Shown: positions 24,380 through 33,332, numbered from the stretch's first letter. The stretch is DNA of 64,000 bases from Nonomuraea guangzhouensis (GCF_019396345.1 NZ_JAHKRM010000009.1:1-64000); one strand, 5' to 3'. Translations and numbers: made by a program. The notes: generated by a model not told the origin, from the letters alone.

Positions 24380-26170
24380 ATGGCGATGACGCAAGAACTG
24401 CTCGCTTGTGTACGGGGCCGGATGCCGGGCCGCGCCGCCCGTACCGTTGGAGTCCGGGCGCTACCGGTTGTGCTCGCTGTCCTCGCCGTCTTCGTGATGG
24501 CCGGCGGTGGCCAGGCCGCGTCCCGTACGGCCGTGGCCGGGGTGCCCGCCGAGGCGCGCGATTCGTCCTCCGGCCCTCCCGTGGTGCTGCCGAGGATGGA
24601 CTGCGCGGCCCTCGCCGGGCAGGACCTGTCGGGGACGCCCGGCGCTCCGGCGGTCATCGGGTCCGCGACCGAGACGATCTCGCCGGTCGGCTGGGCGGCC
24701 TGCGAAGTCAAGGGAACCGCGGCGCCGCAGATCCAGTTCGACGTGCTCCTCCCGACCACGACGTGGCGGCAGCGGTATCTGCAGACCGGGTGCGGGGCGT
24801 TCTGCGGGAGCGTCGACATCTTCGCCGACGCGACGGATGGGTGCGTGCCGCTGACCCGCGGCGACTTCGCCATAGCCACCGGCAACGGGGGGCACGTCGG
24901 CGTTTCCGGCTTCGACGGCACGTTCGGTGCCGATCCGCAACTCCGGGTCGACTTCGGCTACCGGTCCGACCACGTCGTCGCGCTCGTCGCCAAGCGGCTC
25001 ATCGCGCTCTACTACGGGCAAGGCCCGCGCTACTCCTACTTCGACGGCTGCTCGCAGGGCGGCCACGAGGGGATGACCGAGGCGCAGCGCTACCCGCGTG
25101 ACTTCGACGGCATCGTCGCCGGCGCCCCGGCGTCGTTGCTCACCTCGCTCATCGTGTGGTCCACGGGCTGGCACGCCACGGCCAACACCGACGCGCGGGG
25201 CCGGCCCATCATGACCGCTGCCAAGCTTCCCGCGCTGCACGCCGCCGTTATGCGCGAGTGCGACGCACGAGACGGCCTGGCCGACGGCCAGATCGACGAC
25301 CCGCGTGCCTGCACGTTCGATCCTCGGAGCCTGCGCTGCGCGACAGGATCCGACAGCGCGGACTGCCTCACCGACGCGCAGGTCGATGCCGTACGCAAGC
25401 TGTACGACGGGCCACGCGACGAGCGGGGCCGGCGGATGTACCCGGGGGGCGAGCCCGTGGGCTCGGAAGCGAACTGGGCCCGCTGGGTCACCCCGACCGC
25501 CACCGGCGCCCCGGCCGTCGCCGAGGGCAACGGGACGAACGCGCTGAAGTACCTCGCCTACCCGTCCGCCCGGCCGACGGCGACACTGCACAACCTGCAC
25601 TACGACTCGGCGACGTTCCGCGATATCCACCGGCAGGCCGGCATCTACGACGCGAGCAACCCCGACCTGACGGCCTTCCGCGCCGCGGGCGGGAAACTCC
25701 TCCTCTGGCACGGCTGGGCAGACCAGGCAATCTCGCCGTACGGAACGATCGCCTACTACCACGCCCTCACCGAGCGCATGGGCGGGACGGACGCCACGCA
25801 GCAGTTCGCCCGCCTGTTCATGCTGCCGGGCGTCGCCCACTGCGGAGACGGTCAGGGACCGGACGCGATCGACGCGCTCACCCCCACCGTCGCCTGGGTC
25901 GAGAACGGCGTCGCACCCGACCGGCTCATCGCCACCAAGCGCCAGGACGACACCGTCGTACGGACCCGGCCGGTCTACCCCTATCCGACCGTCGCACGCT
26001 ACGACGGGAACGGCAGCATCGACGACGCGGCGAACTTCGCACCGACACCGCCGCCCACGCGCTATGAGGACGACATCCCCTGGCTCGGGTCGTTCCGCTC
26101 CGGCTACGAGCAGACCTGCGGCTGGCACGACGGCCGCTGGTCCTGCACCCTGGCACCACGGCCGAGCTAG
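24380..26170 (+). CDS. Secreted tannase/feruloyl esterase family protein
   Basis: The 596-residue protein starts with a signal peptide (A-L-P-V-V-L-A-V-L-A-V-F-V-M-A). The tannase-family alpha/beta-hydrolase domain follows: nucleophile in G-C-S-Q-G-G (Ser near 220), Asp in W-H-G-W-A-D-Q and His in G-V-A-H-C-G-D-G. A conserved cysteine pair that flanks the Ser and His motifs in this family is present (F-D-G-C-S and A-H-C-G). The family releases ferulic or gallic acid from plant esters outside the cell. That would supply phenylpropanoid acids to the catabolic genes in the first 15 kb, though the link is inference. Confidence 0.87.
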   Translation: MAMTQELLACVRGRMPGRAARTVGVRALPVVLAVLAVFVMAGGGQAASRTAVAGVPAEARDSSSGPPVVLPRMDCAALAGQDLSGTPGAPAVIGSATETISPVGWAACEVKGTAAPQIQFDVLLPTTTWRQRYLQTGCGAFCGSVDIFADATDGCVPLTRGDFAIATGNGGHVGVSGFDGTFGADPQLRVDFGYRSDHVVALVAKRLIALYYGQGPRYSYFDGCSQGGHEGMTEAQRYPRDFDGIVAGAPASLLTSLIVWSTGWHATANTDARGRPIMTAAKLPALHAAVMRECDARDGLADGQIDDPRACTFDPRSLRCATGSDSADCLTDAQVDAVRKLYDGPRDERGRRMYPGGEPVGSEANWARWVTPTATGAPAVAEGNGTNALKYLAYPSARPTATLHNLHYDSATFRDIHRQAGIYDASNPDLTAFRAAGGKLLLWHGWADQAISPYGTIAYYHALTERMGGTDATQQFARLFMLPGVAHCGDGQGPDAIDALTPTVAWVENGVAPDRLIATKRQDDTVVRTRPVYPYPTVARYDGNGSIDDAANFAPTPPPTRYEDDIPWLGSFRSGYEQTCGWHDGRWSCTLAPRPS

Positions 26171-26341
26171 CTCGGGCGGCTTGGCGTCCTACTCCCCAAC
26201 CGCGGCCAGGGCCACTTGGTCCCATCACCGCCCCGCTCCCGCTCCACCGCGCCGCATCACAGCCGCCCGACAACACACGCCGCTCGGCACCTGACCACTC
26301 CCGCGCCGCCCAACGCCAACGACGCTGACCAGCAACCACCG

Positions 26342-26578
26342 CGCGGCCCGTTTCTGCCGTATTTCGGTAGTTACGTCGACAAGCATCTGAGCGCCCTGCG
26401 CCGCGTCCTGGAGGAATCCTGGCGGCTGGGCGGCATCACCTGAGAGGGCTACCAGCGCGCCCGCAGCGTCAAAGACGAGCACAGCCCCGCCGGCCGCTAC
26501 ATCCCCGACGAGGTGATCGGCGCCACGGCTGCCGTTGCCGGGGAACGCCGACCATCTCCTGGTGCTCACCGCGCTTGA
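26342..26578 (+). pseudogene. Tyrosine recombinase fragment with in-frame stop
   Basis: The frame reads V-D-K-H-L-S-A-L-R-R-V-L-E-E-S-W-R-L-G-G-I-T, an in-frame TGA (26441-26443), then E-G-Y-Q-R-A-R-S-V and S-P-A-G-R-Y-I-P-D-E-V-I-G. This is the core-binding domain to start of the catalytic domain of actinobacterial XerC-like integrases. No catalytic R-H-R-Y residues remain. It is a dead fragment. Confidence 0.7.
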
Positions 26579-26895
26579 GGGACCGGGCCGCGAACCTCGC
26601 GCTTATGGCTGCCCGGCTCGGCATCGTGCCTTACCTGCCCGGTCGCCAGCCGGGCGAAGCGGGATCGGCGGAAGAAGGCGGCCAGCCGCGGGCCGATCCT
26701 GCTTCGCGGGTCGATCAGGATCGGCGTCTGGCTCTCGATGCTCAACCGGCGCTCACGCGCGTCGATGTCCTGCCACTCATCCAGCAACGGCAGGAACCCA
26801 CGCGGGATCACAGTGCCGCGAGAGGTCCAGTACAGATCCCACTGACCTCGGTACGCGTCGGAGACGGCCTCGGACGAGACATCCACAGGAGCCAC
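26566..26895 (-). pseudogene. Truncated N-terminus of a second tyrosine recombinase
   Basis: A 109-residue frame starts M-A-P-V-D-V-S-S-E-A-V and contains D-P-R-S-R-I-G-P-R-L-A-A-F-F-R-R-S-R-F-A-R-L-A-T-G. This is the lead-in to the SAM-like DNA-binding domain of large actinobacterial site-specific integrases. After this the frame loses similarity and runs into the opposing fragment at 26342-26578. It has no catalytic domain. Confidence 0.55.
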
Positions 26896-27117
26896 TCAGG
26901 CACCGTAGACCTCATCCTTTGCAACACCTTCCAGGGAAAGTTCGCGGCCCAGGTGCAGGAGGCGGTGGTTACTGGCGCCTGTGACTTTGACCCGGCTGGA
27001 ACCGGGTGAGACCGCGCGTGCAGCCACTCCGCTTCGTCGTGCAGGGCCTCGATGAGGAGGAACTCCAGACGCAAGGTTTCCGCTAAGTGCGGCCGAGGAG
27101 TCACAGCCGCCGATGGC
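26896..27117. other. Short stretch with unassigned relics
   Basis: About 220 bases separate the integrase fragment and the ketopantoate reductase gene. A minus-strand frame contains L-A-E-T-L-R-L-E-F-L-L-I-E-A-L-H-D-E-A-E-W-L, which looks coding, but it is short and unrecognised. Confidence 0.35.
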
Positions 27118-27996
27118 CTACCGGACCTTCGCATGGGCACGCATCTGTTCGGCCAGCCGCCCGAGTTCGGCCGCCGTCGCAGGGGAGACGTCGCTGAGCC
27201 CGCTGTGTACGGCCGTCGGGCTGCGCAGGAAGCGCCTCAGCAGGGTCACGAGCAGCCCTTCCGGCAGGGTCCGCAGTGCAGCGAACGCGTGGGGAACTGG
27301 CGGCGTCGGCATGGCGGCCAGGTACTGCCGCATGAGGTGGAGCATGCCGCGGACCGCGTCGGGATCGCCGGCCAGCGCTACCGGGCCGCCCGCCGCGTGC
27401 ACCGCCTGCCCGAGTGGCAGCGCGAACGCGGCGTGTGTCTTGAGCCAGGCGTCCATCCGCGGCTCGGCCTTGGCGTTGATCCCGGCGGTGCGGAACTCCC
27501 GGACGATCCGTTCCAGTCGCGGGGTGGTTCGGCCGTCGGGTTCGCCGATCGGCATCGGGACCCGGCCGGTCATGAAGTTGGTCGCGCGGTAGCGGACCAC
27601 GTCGCCGTCCATCGTGCCGCCGGCCTGTGCCGGGGGGAAGCCGAGCAGTACTCGCTCGTGGCCGATCGCCGCGCCCAGCGGCTCCGCGCCGGCCGCCCAG
27701 TTGTGCAAGAACAGCACGTCGCCTTCGAGGTCGGCGAGCGACGCCAGCACCGCGTCAACTTGATGGGTGCGGACGAGGACGGCGGTCAGGTCGTACCCGT
27801 CGGCCGGGTGCTCGACCACCGGCACTGGTACCCGCCTGACGGCCGGGCTGTCTTCCTCGGCGAGCTGCACACCGTGCCGGCGCAGGGAAGCCAGGCGCTC
27901 GCCCCGGGCGAGGAGCGAGACGTCGAGCCCGGCCTCATGCAGGCGGGCGGAGAACAGGCTGCCGCAGACCCCGGCGCCGTACACGAGCAGTTTCAT
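27118..27996 (-). CDS. Ketopantoate reductase family (ApbA/PanE-like) oxidoreductase
   Basis: The 292-residue protein begins M-K-L-L-V-Y-G-A-G-V-C-G-S, the NADP-binding glycine motif of the ApbA/PanE family, and has the C-terminal helical domain with the conserved A-W-L-K-T-H region. I use the ATG read from 27996, with GAGAGG upstream. The family reduces 2-dehydropantoate, but divergence from a TetR regulator and no other pantothenate genes suggest a different 2-keto acid substrate. It is divergent from the TetR gene across a 61-base operator region. Confidence 0.8.
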   Translation of the reverse strand: MKLLVYGAGVCGSLFSARLHEAGLDVSLLARGERLASLRRHGVQLAEEDSPAVRRVPVPVVEHPADGYDLTAVLVRTHQVDAVLASLADLEGDVLFLHNWAAGAEPLGAAIGHERVLLGFPPAQAGGTMDGDVVRYRATNFMTGRVPMPIGEPDGRTTPRLERIVREFRTAGINAKAEPRMDAWLKTHAAFALPLGQAVHAAGGPVALAGDPDAVRGMLHLMRQYLAAMPTPPVPHAFAALRTLPEGLLVTLLRRFLRSPTAVHSGLSDVSPATAAELGRLAEQMRAHAKVR

Positions 27997-28020
27997 GACA
28001 ACCTCTCTCGCGTGAGTCAA

Positions 28021-28050
28021 ACGTTCGTTTTAATCGAACGTCTGTATAGT
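28021..28050 (+). promoter_or_regulatory. TetR operator and leaderless promoter
   Basis: ACGTTCG-TTTTAAT-CGAACGT (28021-28041) is a perfect 7-7-7 palindrome. TATAGT (28045-28050) ends seven bases before the TetR ATG, so the transcript is probably leaderless. Binding would block both divergent promoters. Confidence 0.65.
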
Positions 28051-28057
28051 ATGGCAC

Positions 28058-28693
28058 ATGGCGCTACCCGATACCCGGACCAAGATCCTCGACGCGGCCG
28101 AACACCTCTTCGCCGAGCACGGCTACCGCGGCACCTCGGTCCGCGCGATCACCGACCTCGCCGGAGCGAACCTGGCCGCCGTCGGCTATCACTTCGGCTC
28201 GAAGGCGGAGCTCCTGGCCGCGGTCGCCCGCCGCGTGATCGGGCCCATCACCGCCGCCCAGTACGCCGGGCTCGACAAACTGCTCGCCCGGACCCCGGAC
28301 CCGCCGGTCGCCGAACTGGTGGAAGCATTCGCAGGGCCGCTCTTCGACGAGATGCCCGGAGGCAATGAGAGCGGAGCCCGGACGTCCCGGCTGATCATGA
28401 CGATCCTCAGCGACCCGGCCGAGGAGGCGCGTAGCTGGACCGGCCCGGACGAGGACACGGTCCGCGAGCGCTACCTGGCGGCTTTCGGGCGCGCACTGCC
28501 CGGCCTTGCCCCACAGGAGCTGTGGTTCCGGATGCGGGGGATCCTCGCCGTGACGGCCGTGGACCGCGTCGAGGTCCACAACCGGCCCTCCCCTGCCTGC
28601 CCGCCGGCGATGGCAGGCGAGGAGGCCCGGCGCTGGGCAATCACGTTCCTGACGGCAGCGATGAGCGCGCCACCGACCCGGGCCCGGCGGTAA
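28058..28693 (+). CDS. TetR-family transcriptional regulator
   Basis: The 211-residue protein has the TetR DNA-binding domain (T-K-I-L-D-A-A-E-H-L-F-A-E-H-G-Y-R-G-T-S-V-R, residues about 8-29, and Y-H-F-G-S-K-A-E-L-L). The C-terminal ligand domain resembles the CecR/YbiH group (conserved W-F-R-M-R-G-I-L). It probably represses itself and the divergent reductase gene through the palindrome at 28021-28041. Confidence 0.87.
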   Translation: MALPDTRTKILDAAEHLFAEHGYRGTSVRAITDLAGANLAAVGYHFGSKAELLAAVARRVIGPITAAQYAGLDKLLARTPDPPVAELVEAFAGPLFDEMPGGNESGARTSRLIMTILSDPAEEARSWTGPDEDTVRERYLAAFGRALPGLAPQELWFRMRGILAVTAVDRVEVHNRPSPACPPAMAGEEARRWAITFLTAAMSAPPTRARR

Positions 28694-28730
28694 GCCTGGG
28701 GCGGCTCACTCACCGCCCTCGTCGCAGTCC

Positions 28731-28814
28731 TCAGGCACGTTCGGGTCGCGGGGAGAGCCGGGCGACGTCCTCGTCCGTGATGTCGTGCCCCTCGGCCCGG
28801 AGCCTGGCGACCCG
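28731..28814 (-). pseudogene. Tn3-family transposase C-terminal scrap
   Basis: On the minus strand this reads R-V-A-R-L-R-A-E-G-H-D-I-T-D-E-D-V-A-R-L-S-P and then a stop. The segment L-R-A-E-G-H-x-I-x-D-E-D-V-A-R-L-S-P is a hallmark of Tn3-family TnpA near the C-terminus. Only about 25 codons remain, directly behind the broken dihydroxyacetone kinase. It faces outward from the dha module. Confidence 0.55.
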
Positions 28815-28824
28815 CCGGTTCGGG

Positions 28825-29803
28825 TCAGCGCGAGGTGATGTGCTGGGGGTCGGGTAGGCCCGTGGCGGTGGCCGGTTCGTAGACGCTGGAGAGCGCGGTG
28901 AACAGCAGCGCCACGCCGAAAGCTCCGGGGTCGGGGACGCCGATGGCGTGCTCTCCCACGTAGCTGGCGCGGCCCCGCCGGGGGGTGAGGGACGCGGTGC
29001 TCAGGGCGCCCTGGATGGCAGCCTCGGCGGCAGCGGTGAAAGGACTGCCGGCGGCATCGCGGGCGGCCGCGGCCAACGCATCGATGGCGGGAGCGAGTGC
29101 GTCCACGAGGGTGCAGTCGCCGACCTCGGCTCCGCCGGCTCGGTGGATGGCGGCGAGGCTCGATTTGGCTGCGTCGGCGACGGCCAGCGCGTCAGGCGCT
29201 TGGTCGTCGGACCAGGACACGGTGGCCAGATGCTGGAAGAGGAGCCCGAAGAGCGGACCGCTGGTGCCGCCGACGTCGTTGAGGAAGGCCCGGGCCAAGG
29301 CAGCCACGCCGTCGGTCCCCGATTCGTTCAGCCTGACCGCCCGGCGCACGCCGCCGGCAAGGTTGTCGCCGAAGTCGCCGTCGCCGACGAGCTGGTCGAG
29401 GGCGGTGAGGTTGTCACGGACCTGGGAGACGATCATCGCATAGCGGTCGAGAACGGCTCGGCTGGCCGGGGCAGCACTCACGTGTACTTGGGTGGCGGCG
29501 GGTTCGGCAACGACGGTTGTCGCGGTGTCCGGGGCCAGGGTGCGGGAAGGAAGGAGAAGCGGCGTGTCGGTGGGTGCCGTCCACAAGTCGGCCCACTCCG
29601 CCTTCATCTGGGTGAGGGTGATGGAGAAGCCGGCCATGTCCAGAGCCGCCTCCTGAGACCAACGCGACGGTGCGGTTGGGGTTGCTGGTGCGGGCCCGCA
29701 GGTACACAGGGTTGCTGTTCACTTCGATCAGGCCGGGATGAGCCAGGGCGAGACCGCGTGCGGCGCGCAGAACCGTGTCGGTTCGCGGGAGGAAGTACGT
29801 CAT
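28825..29803 (-). pseudogene. Single-chain dihydroxyacetone kinase, internally deleted
   Basis: The 5' part (29803 to about 29636) encodes the start of a DAK1/DhaK domain, F-L-P-R-T-D-T-V-L through V-S-G-G-G-S-G-H. It then joins, out of frame, to D-M-A-G-F-S-I-T-L, the end of DAK1, followed by an intact DAK2/DhaL domain (V-G-D-G-D-F-G-D-N). About 250 residues of DAK1 are lost. The junction lies at GGACATG, shared by the usual codons of both motifs, so a short-homology deletion is likely. The remaining ATG frame from 29637 could still yield a DhaL-like protein of 270 residues. Confidence 0.8.
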
Positions 29804-29897
29804 CGAGGAAAGCTCCGTCGGCAAACGAGGGTTGATGGATCAGTGACCTTCAGGCGGTGGGGCATGGAGGCCGCAGTGGGCGCCGGGCAAGGGAGGG

Positions 29898-31583
29898 TCA
29901 GGGCAGTGAGGGCATGCACTGATCCCGTACGAGTTGCCAGACGTCCAGCGCCGTTTCGCGGCTGAGGGCGTTGCCGACCAGCTCGCTGCAGGCGGCGGAG
30001 CTGAGACGGCGTATGCGGGCCCGCACCTCGTCAAGGGCAGAGGGCGCGACGGAAAGGCTGTCGCAGCCGAGGCCGAGGAGAAGAGGAACAACAAGGGGGT
30101 GAGCGGCGGCGTCCCCGCATACCGAGACCCGCTTACCGTGCCGGTGAGCGGCTGCCACGGTAGTGGCGATCGCGTTCAGAACGGCGGGATGGGCGGCCAT
30201 CGCCGGTGTGGCGTCGGGGCTGCGACGGTCCAGACGCAGGATCTGGCAGGTGAGGTCATTGCTGCCGATGGAGAAGAAGTCGGCCTCGCGAGCGAGGTCG
30301 TCGGCTGCGGCCACGGCTTCGGACAGTTCCACCATGATGCCCAGGGGCGGGGCGGCGACACCTGTGTCGTCGGCGGCCCGGTGCAGAAGCCGGCGGCAGG
30401 CTCGCAGCTCCTGCAGGTCGGCGACCATGGGAATCATGATGCGCAGGTCCGTCTCTGCTCCGGCGCGCAGCAGGCTGCGAAGTTGATCGGCGAAGGCATC
30501 GGGTTGGGCGAGCATGAGCGGTAGGCCGCGGCCGATGCGTCCGTGCTCAGCGCCCGGCAGCAGGAAGGGCGGGAGCTTGTCGTCGGCGAAGTCGAGCGTC
30601 CGGGCCGTCACGGTCCGGCCGACCAGCGCGCGCATGACGGGAACCAGGACAGCCGTGTGCTGTTCTTGGGTGGGCCAGGCCGAATGACTCAGGAAGGGCA
30701 GCTCGGTGCGGAGCAGGCCGATGCCGTCGGCTCCCGCCGACACGGCCGCGCGGGCGTCGGCCGCGGTAGCCACGTTCGCCTGCAGACCGACACCGTGACG
30801 GTCCAAGGTCTCAGCGGGCAGATCGCGTTCGGCCGCCAGAGCCTCGCGGCGGATCCGCGCGCTGTTCATTGCCGCCAGGGCACTGGCACGTTCTCCCTCC
30901 ACGGGGTGGACGACGACCTGCTCCTGTTCGCCGTCCAGGAGAATCTCCTGACCGTCGGCCTGGTCGAGCAGATCGGCATCGACGGCGAGCAGGAACGGGA
31001 TGTTCTGCGCGCGGGCCACGATAGCGGCGTGGGAATTGGGCCCGCCGGTGACGGAGACGGCGCCCATGACAGTCCGTCCGGGTTCCAGCAGGTCGGCTGC
31101 GCCGATTTCGTGGGCGACCAGGATGAGGGGCTGGTCGGGCGCGGGACCGGTGTCTCCGTGAAGGTGGGCCAACACGCGTCGGCCGACCTGCCGCACGTCG
31201 GCGGCGCGTTCCGCGAGGGTGGGGTCGTCCAGCTCGGCGATGGTGCGGGCGTAGGTCTCGACGGACTGGTGGATCGCGATCGAGACGGGTGCACCGTGTT
31301 GAGCGCGAGCGATGGCCTGCTTGCGCAGATCGCCGTCCTGCGCGATGTAGGCATTGACTTCCATGATGTCGGCTTCATCGCGCTTGCCTTGCTCCCGCAG
31401 CGAGGCCGACAGTGCCAGAAGGCCGTCCGCCACCGCGTCGAAGGCATCGGTGATCTGCCGGTCGGGGGCGTCGTCCGGCTGACTGGGCAGAGCCTCCAGC
31501 ACGGGGCGGTCGGTGCGATGCAGGAATCCCAGGCCGATACCGGGAGCCGCTTGATGCCCTGTGTAGGTGCGGCGGTCGGTCAC
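29898..31583 (-). CDS. ptsI: PTS enzyme I (phosphoenolpyruvate-protein phosphotransferase)
   Basis: The 561-residue protein has the phosphohistidine motif G-G-P-N-S-H-A-A-I-V-A-R (residues about 189-200) and the PEP-binding barrel (G-I-G-L-L-R-T-E, M-I-P-M-V, F-S-I-G-S-N-D-L-T, V-C-G-D-A-A). It moves phosphate from PEP to HPr. It overlaps dhaL by four bases, so this copy is built into the dihydroxyacetone operon. Confidence 0.9.
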   Translation of the reverse strand: MTDRRTYTGHQAAPGIGLGFLHRTDRPVLEALPSQPDDAPDRQITDAFDAVADGLLALSASLREQGKRDEADIMEVNAYIAQDGDLRKQAIARAQHGAPVSIAIHQSVETYARTIAELDDPTLAERAADVRQVGRRVLAHLHGDTGPAPDQPLILVAHEIGAADLLEPGRTVMGAVSVTGGPNSHAAIVARAQNIPFLLAVDADLLDQADGQEILLDGEQEQVVVHPVEGERASALAAMNSARIRREALAAERDLPAETLDRHGVGLQANVATAADARAAVSAGADGIGLLRTELPFLSHSAWPTQEQHTAVLVPVMRALVGRTVTARTLDFADDKLPPFLLPGAEHGRIGRGLPLMLAQPDAFADQLRSLLRAGAETDLRIMIPMVADLQELRACRRLLHRAADDTGVAAPPLGIMVELSEAVAAADDLAREADFFSIGSNDLTCQILRLDRRSPDATPAMAAHPAVLNAIATTVAAAHRHGKRVSVCGDAAAHPLVVPLLLGLGCDSLSVAPSALDEVRARIRRLSSAACSELVGNALSRETALDVWQLVRDQCMPSLP

Positions 31584-32206
31584 GGCTTCGCCGTCGTGTC
31601 GGCGAGGGCACGGAAGATCAGGGCAGTCGAGGTGGCCCCCGGGTCCTGGTGGCCGATGCTGCGTGCCCCGAGGTAGGAGGCGCGGCCCTTGCGGGCCTGC
31701 AAGGGAGTGGTGGCGCGCATGCCCTCTTCGGCGGCGTCGGCGGCGGCCGCGGCTGCGCCGGCGAAGTCGGTTCCTTGGCGAGCCTGCTCCTCGAAGGCGG
31801 CCAGGGCGGGTGCGTAGGCGTCGATCATCGTCTTGTCGCCGGGTGCGGCCGTTCCCAGCTTCTGGATGCTTGCCAGGCCGGCGGCGAGTGCCTCAGCGAA
31901 CGCGAGCGGGTCGGCGAGAGAGGTGTCCAGGGCCTTGCCCAGTGCGCGGAACGCGCCCCCGTACAGCGGTCCCGAGGCACCCCCGATGCTGGAGATGAGG
32001 GTGGTGCCGGTCTTGGTGAGGACGGCTCCGACCGTGTCGGGGGTGAGGTCCGATACGGCGGCGGCAGCGGCGGTGAAGCCGCGATCCAGGTTGGTCCCGT
32101 GGTCGGCGTCGCCGATCGCCGAGTCGAGCTGGGTGAGGTGATCCTTGTGCCGGCCCACGGCAACGGCGATGGCCTGCACCCACGCACGGGCGAGGTCGAT
32201 ATCCAT
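31580..32206 (-). CDS. dhaL: Dihydroxyacetone kinase ADP-binding subunit DhaL
   Basis: The 208-residue protein has the nucleotide and metal motif D-S-A-I-G-D-A-D-H-G-T-N (residues about 26-37) and the helical-barrel motif G-G-A-S-G-P-L-Y-G. In PTS-type systems DhaL keeps ADP bound, receives phosphate from DhaM, and phosphorylates dihydroxyacetone held by DhaK. It overlaps ptsI; a hairpin-bearing 127-base spacer separates it from dhaK. Confidence 0.92.
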   Translation of the reverse strand: MDIDLARAWVQAIAVAVGRHKDHLTQLDSAIGDADHGTNLDRGFTAAAAAVSDLTPDTVGAVLTKTGTTLISSIGGASGPLYGGAFRALGKALDTSLADPLAFAEALAAGLASIQKLGTAAPGDKTMIDAYAPALAAFEEQARQGTDFAGAAAAAADAAEEGMRATTPLQARKGRASYLGARSIGHQDPGATSTALIFRALADTTAKP

Positions 32207-32254
32207 GGGGAGTCTCCGTTCAATGATCGGTGCGTACGGGGTCGGTGGCTGGAA

Positions 32255-32330
32255 GGGTCGGAGGCGGGGCGCGGTTCACGACGGCTGCCTCCCCCGGGTC
32301 GCGCCTCATGCGTGGCCCCGCCCCCGACCC
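32255..32330 (-). promoter_or_regulatory. Long hairpin in the dhaK-dhaL spacer
   Basis: Two 16-base arms (32255-32270 and 32315-32330), complementary at 15 of 16 positions, lie just behind the dhaK stop with a 44-base loop. In the mRNA they could act as an attenuator or processing/stability element that sets the dhaK to dhaL-ptsI ratio. No T-run follows. Confidence 0.45.
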
Positions 32331-32333
32331 GGT

Positions 32334-33332
32334 TCAAGCCCCCCAGCGTAGGGCTGAGGTGTTCACGGGCGCGTCCCACAGAGACAGCATGTCGGCATCC
32401 GCCCTGCACACCGTGATGGAGACACCCGCCATGTCCAGACTGGTGACATAGTTGCCCACCAGGCTGCGGGCGATGGTCACGTCCTTCGCGGCGAGTACGG
32501 CTGCCACCTCGTTGAACACCACGTACAACTCGATGAGCGGGGTCGCGCCCAGACCGTTGACCATGACGATGGTCTCCTCACCGGCGGCCAGAGGCTGGTC
32601 GTCGAGGAGAGCGTCCATGCAGCTGGCGACGATGTCCTTGGCGGAGCGGATTTTCTCGCGGCTACGGCCAGGTTCGCCGTGGATGCCGACGCCGACTTCT
32701 ATCTCGTCGTCCGGCAGGTCGAAGCCGGGCTTTCCGGCGGCGGGAGCGGTGCAGGCGGTCAGCGCCACGGCGAACGATCGCGACGCGGCGTTCACCCGCT
32801 TGGCCATCTCCGCCACAGTCGTGAGATCAGCGCCCTGTTCGGCCAGAGCACCGACGATCTTCTCGACAAAGACCGTGGCCCCCGTGCCGCGTCGGCCCGC
32901 GGTCCACGTGGAGTCCCGCACCGCGACATCGTCGTCGACCAGGACGGTCTCCACCGTGATGTCTTCGTCCTCGGCGAGTTCCGCTGCCATCTGGAAGTTG
33001 AGGCGGTCACCGGTGTAGTTCTTCACGATGAACAGCACCCCGGCGCCGCTGTCGACGGCCTTGGCCGCGGAGAGCATCTGGTCCGGCACGGGTGAGGTGA
33101 ACACCTCCCCAGGACATGCGGCGTTCAGCATGCCCGGTCCGACGAAACCGCCGTGCAGGGGCTCATGTCCCGAGCCGCCGCCGGAGATGACGGCGACCTT
33201 GCCCGGTCTCGGGCCGCCCGCTCGAGCGATCACCCTGCCTTCGACATCGACGGCCAGCTCGGGGTGTGCGGCCGCGATTCCGGCCAGAGCGTCGTCGAGA
33301 ACGGACTCGGGCGTGTTGATGAGTTTCTTCAC
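32334..33332 (-). CDS. dhaK: Dihydroxyacetone kinase substrate-binding subunit DhaK
   Basis: The 332-residue protein has the substrate loop S-G-G-G-S-G-H-E-P-L-H (residues about 52-62), the conserved active-site His in V-G-I-H-G-E-P-G (residues about 213-220), which binds dihydroxyacetone covalently in the family, and V-N-G-L-G-A-T-P. It overlaps glpF by four bases. Confidence 0.93.
   Translation of the reverse strand: MKKLINTPESVLDDALAGIAAAHPELAVDVEGRVIARAGGPRPGKVAVISGGGSGHEPLHGGFVGPGMLNAACPGEVFTSPVPDQMLSAAKAVDSGAGVLFIVKNYTGDRLNFQMAAELAEDEDITVETVLVDDDVAVRDSTWTAGRRGTGATVFVEKIVGALAEQGADLTTVAEMAKRVNAASRSFAVALTACTAPAAGKPGFDLPDDEIEVGVGIHGEPGRSREKIRSAKDIVASCMDALLDDQPLAAGEETIVMVNGLGATPLIELYVVFNEVAAVLAAKDVTIARSLVGNYVTSLDMAGVSITVCRADADMLSLWDAPVNTSALRWGA

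Noticed and set aside
24461..26128. Minus-strand frame of 555 codons
   Set aside because: Shadow of the tannase-family gene, which has intact catalytic motifs.
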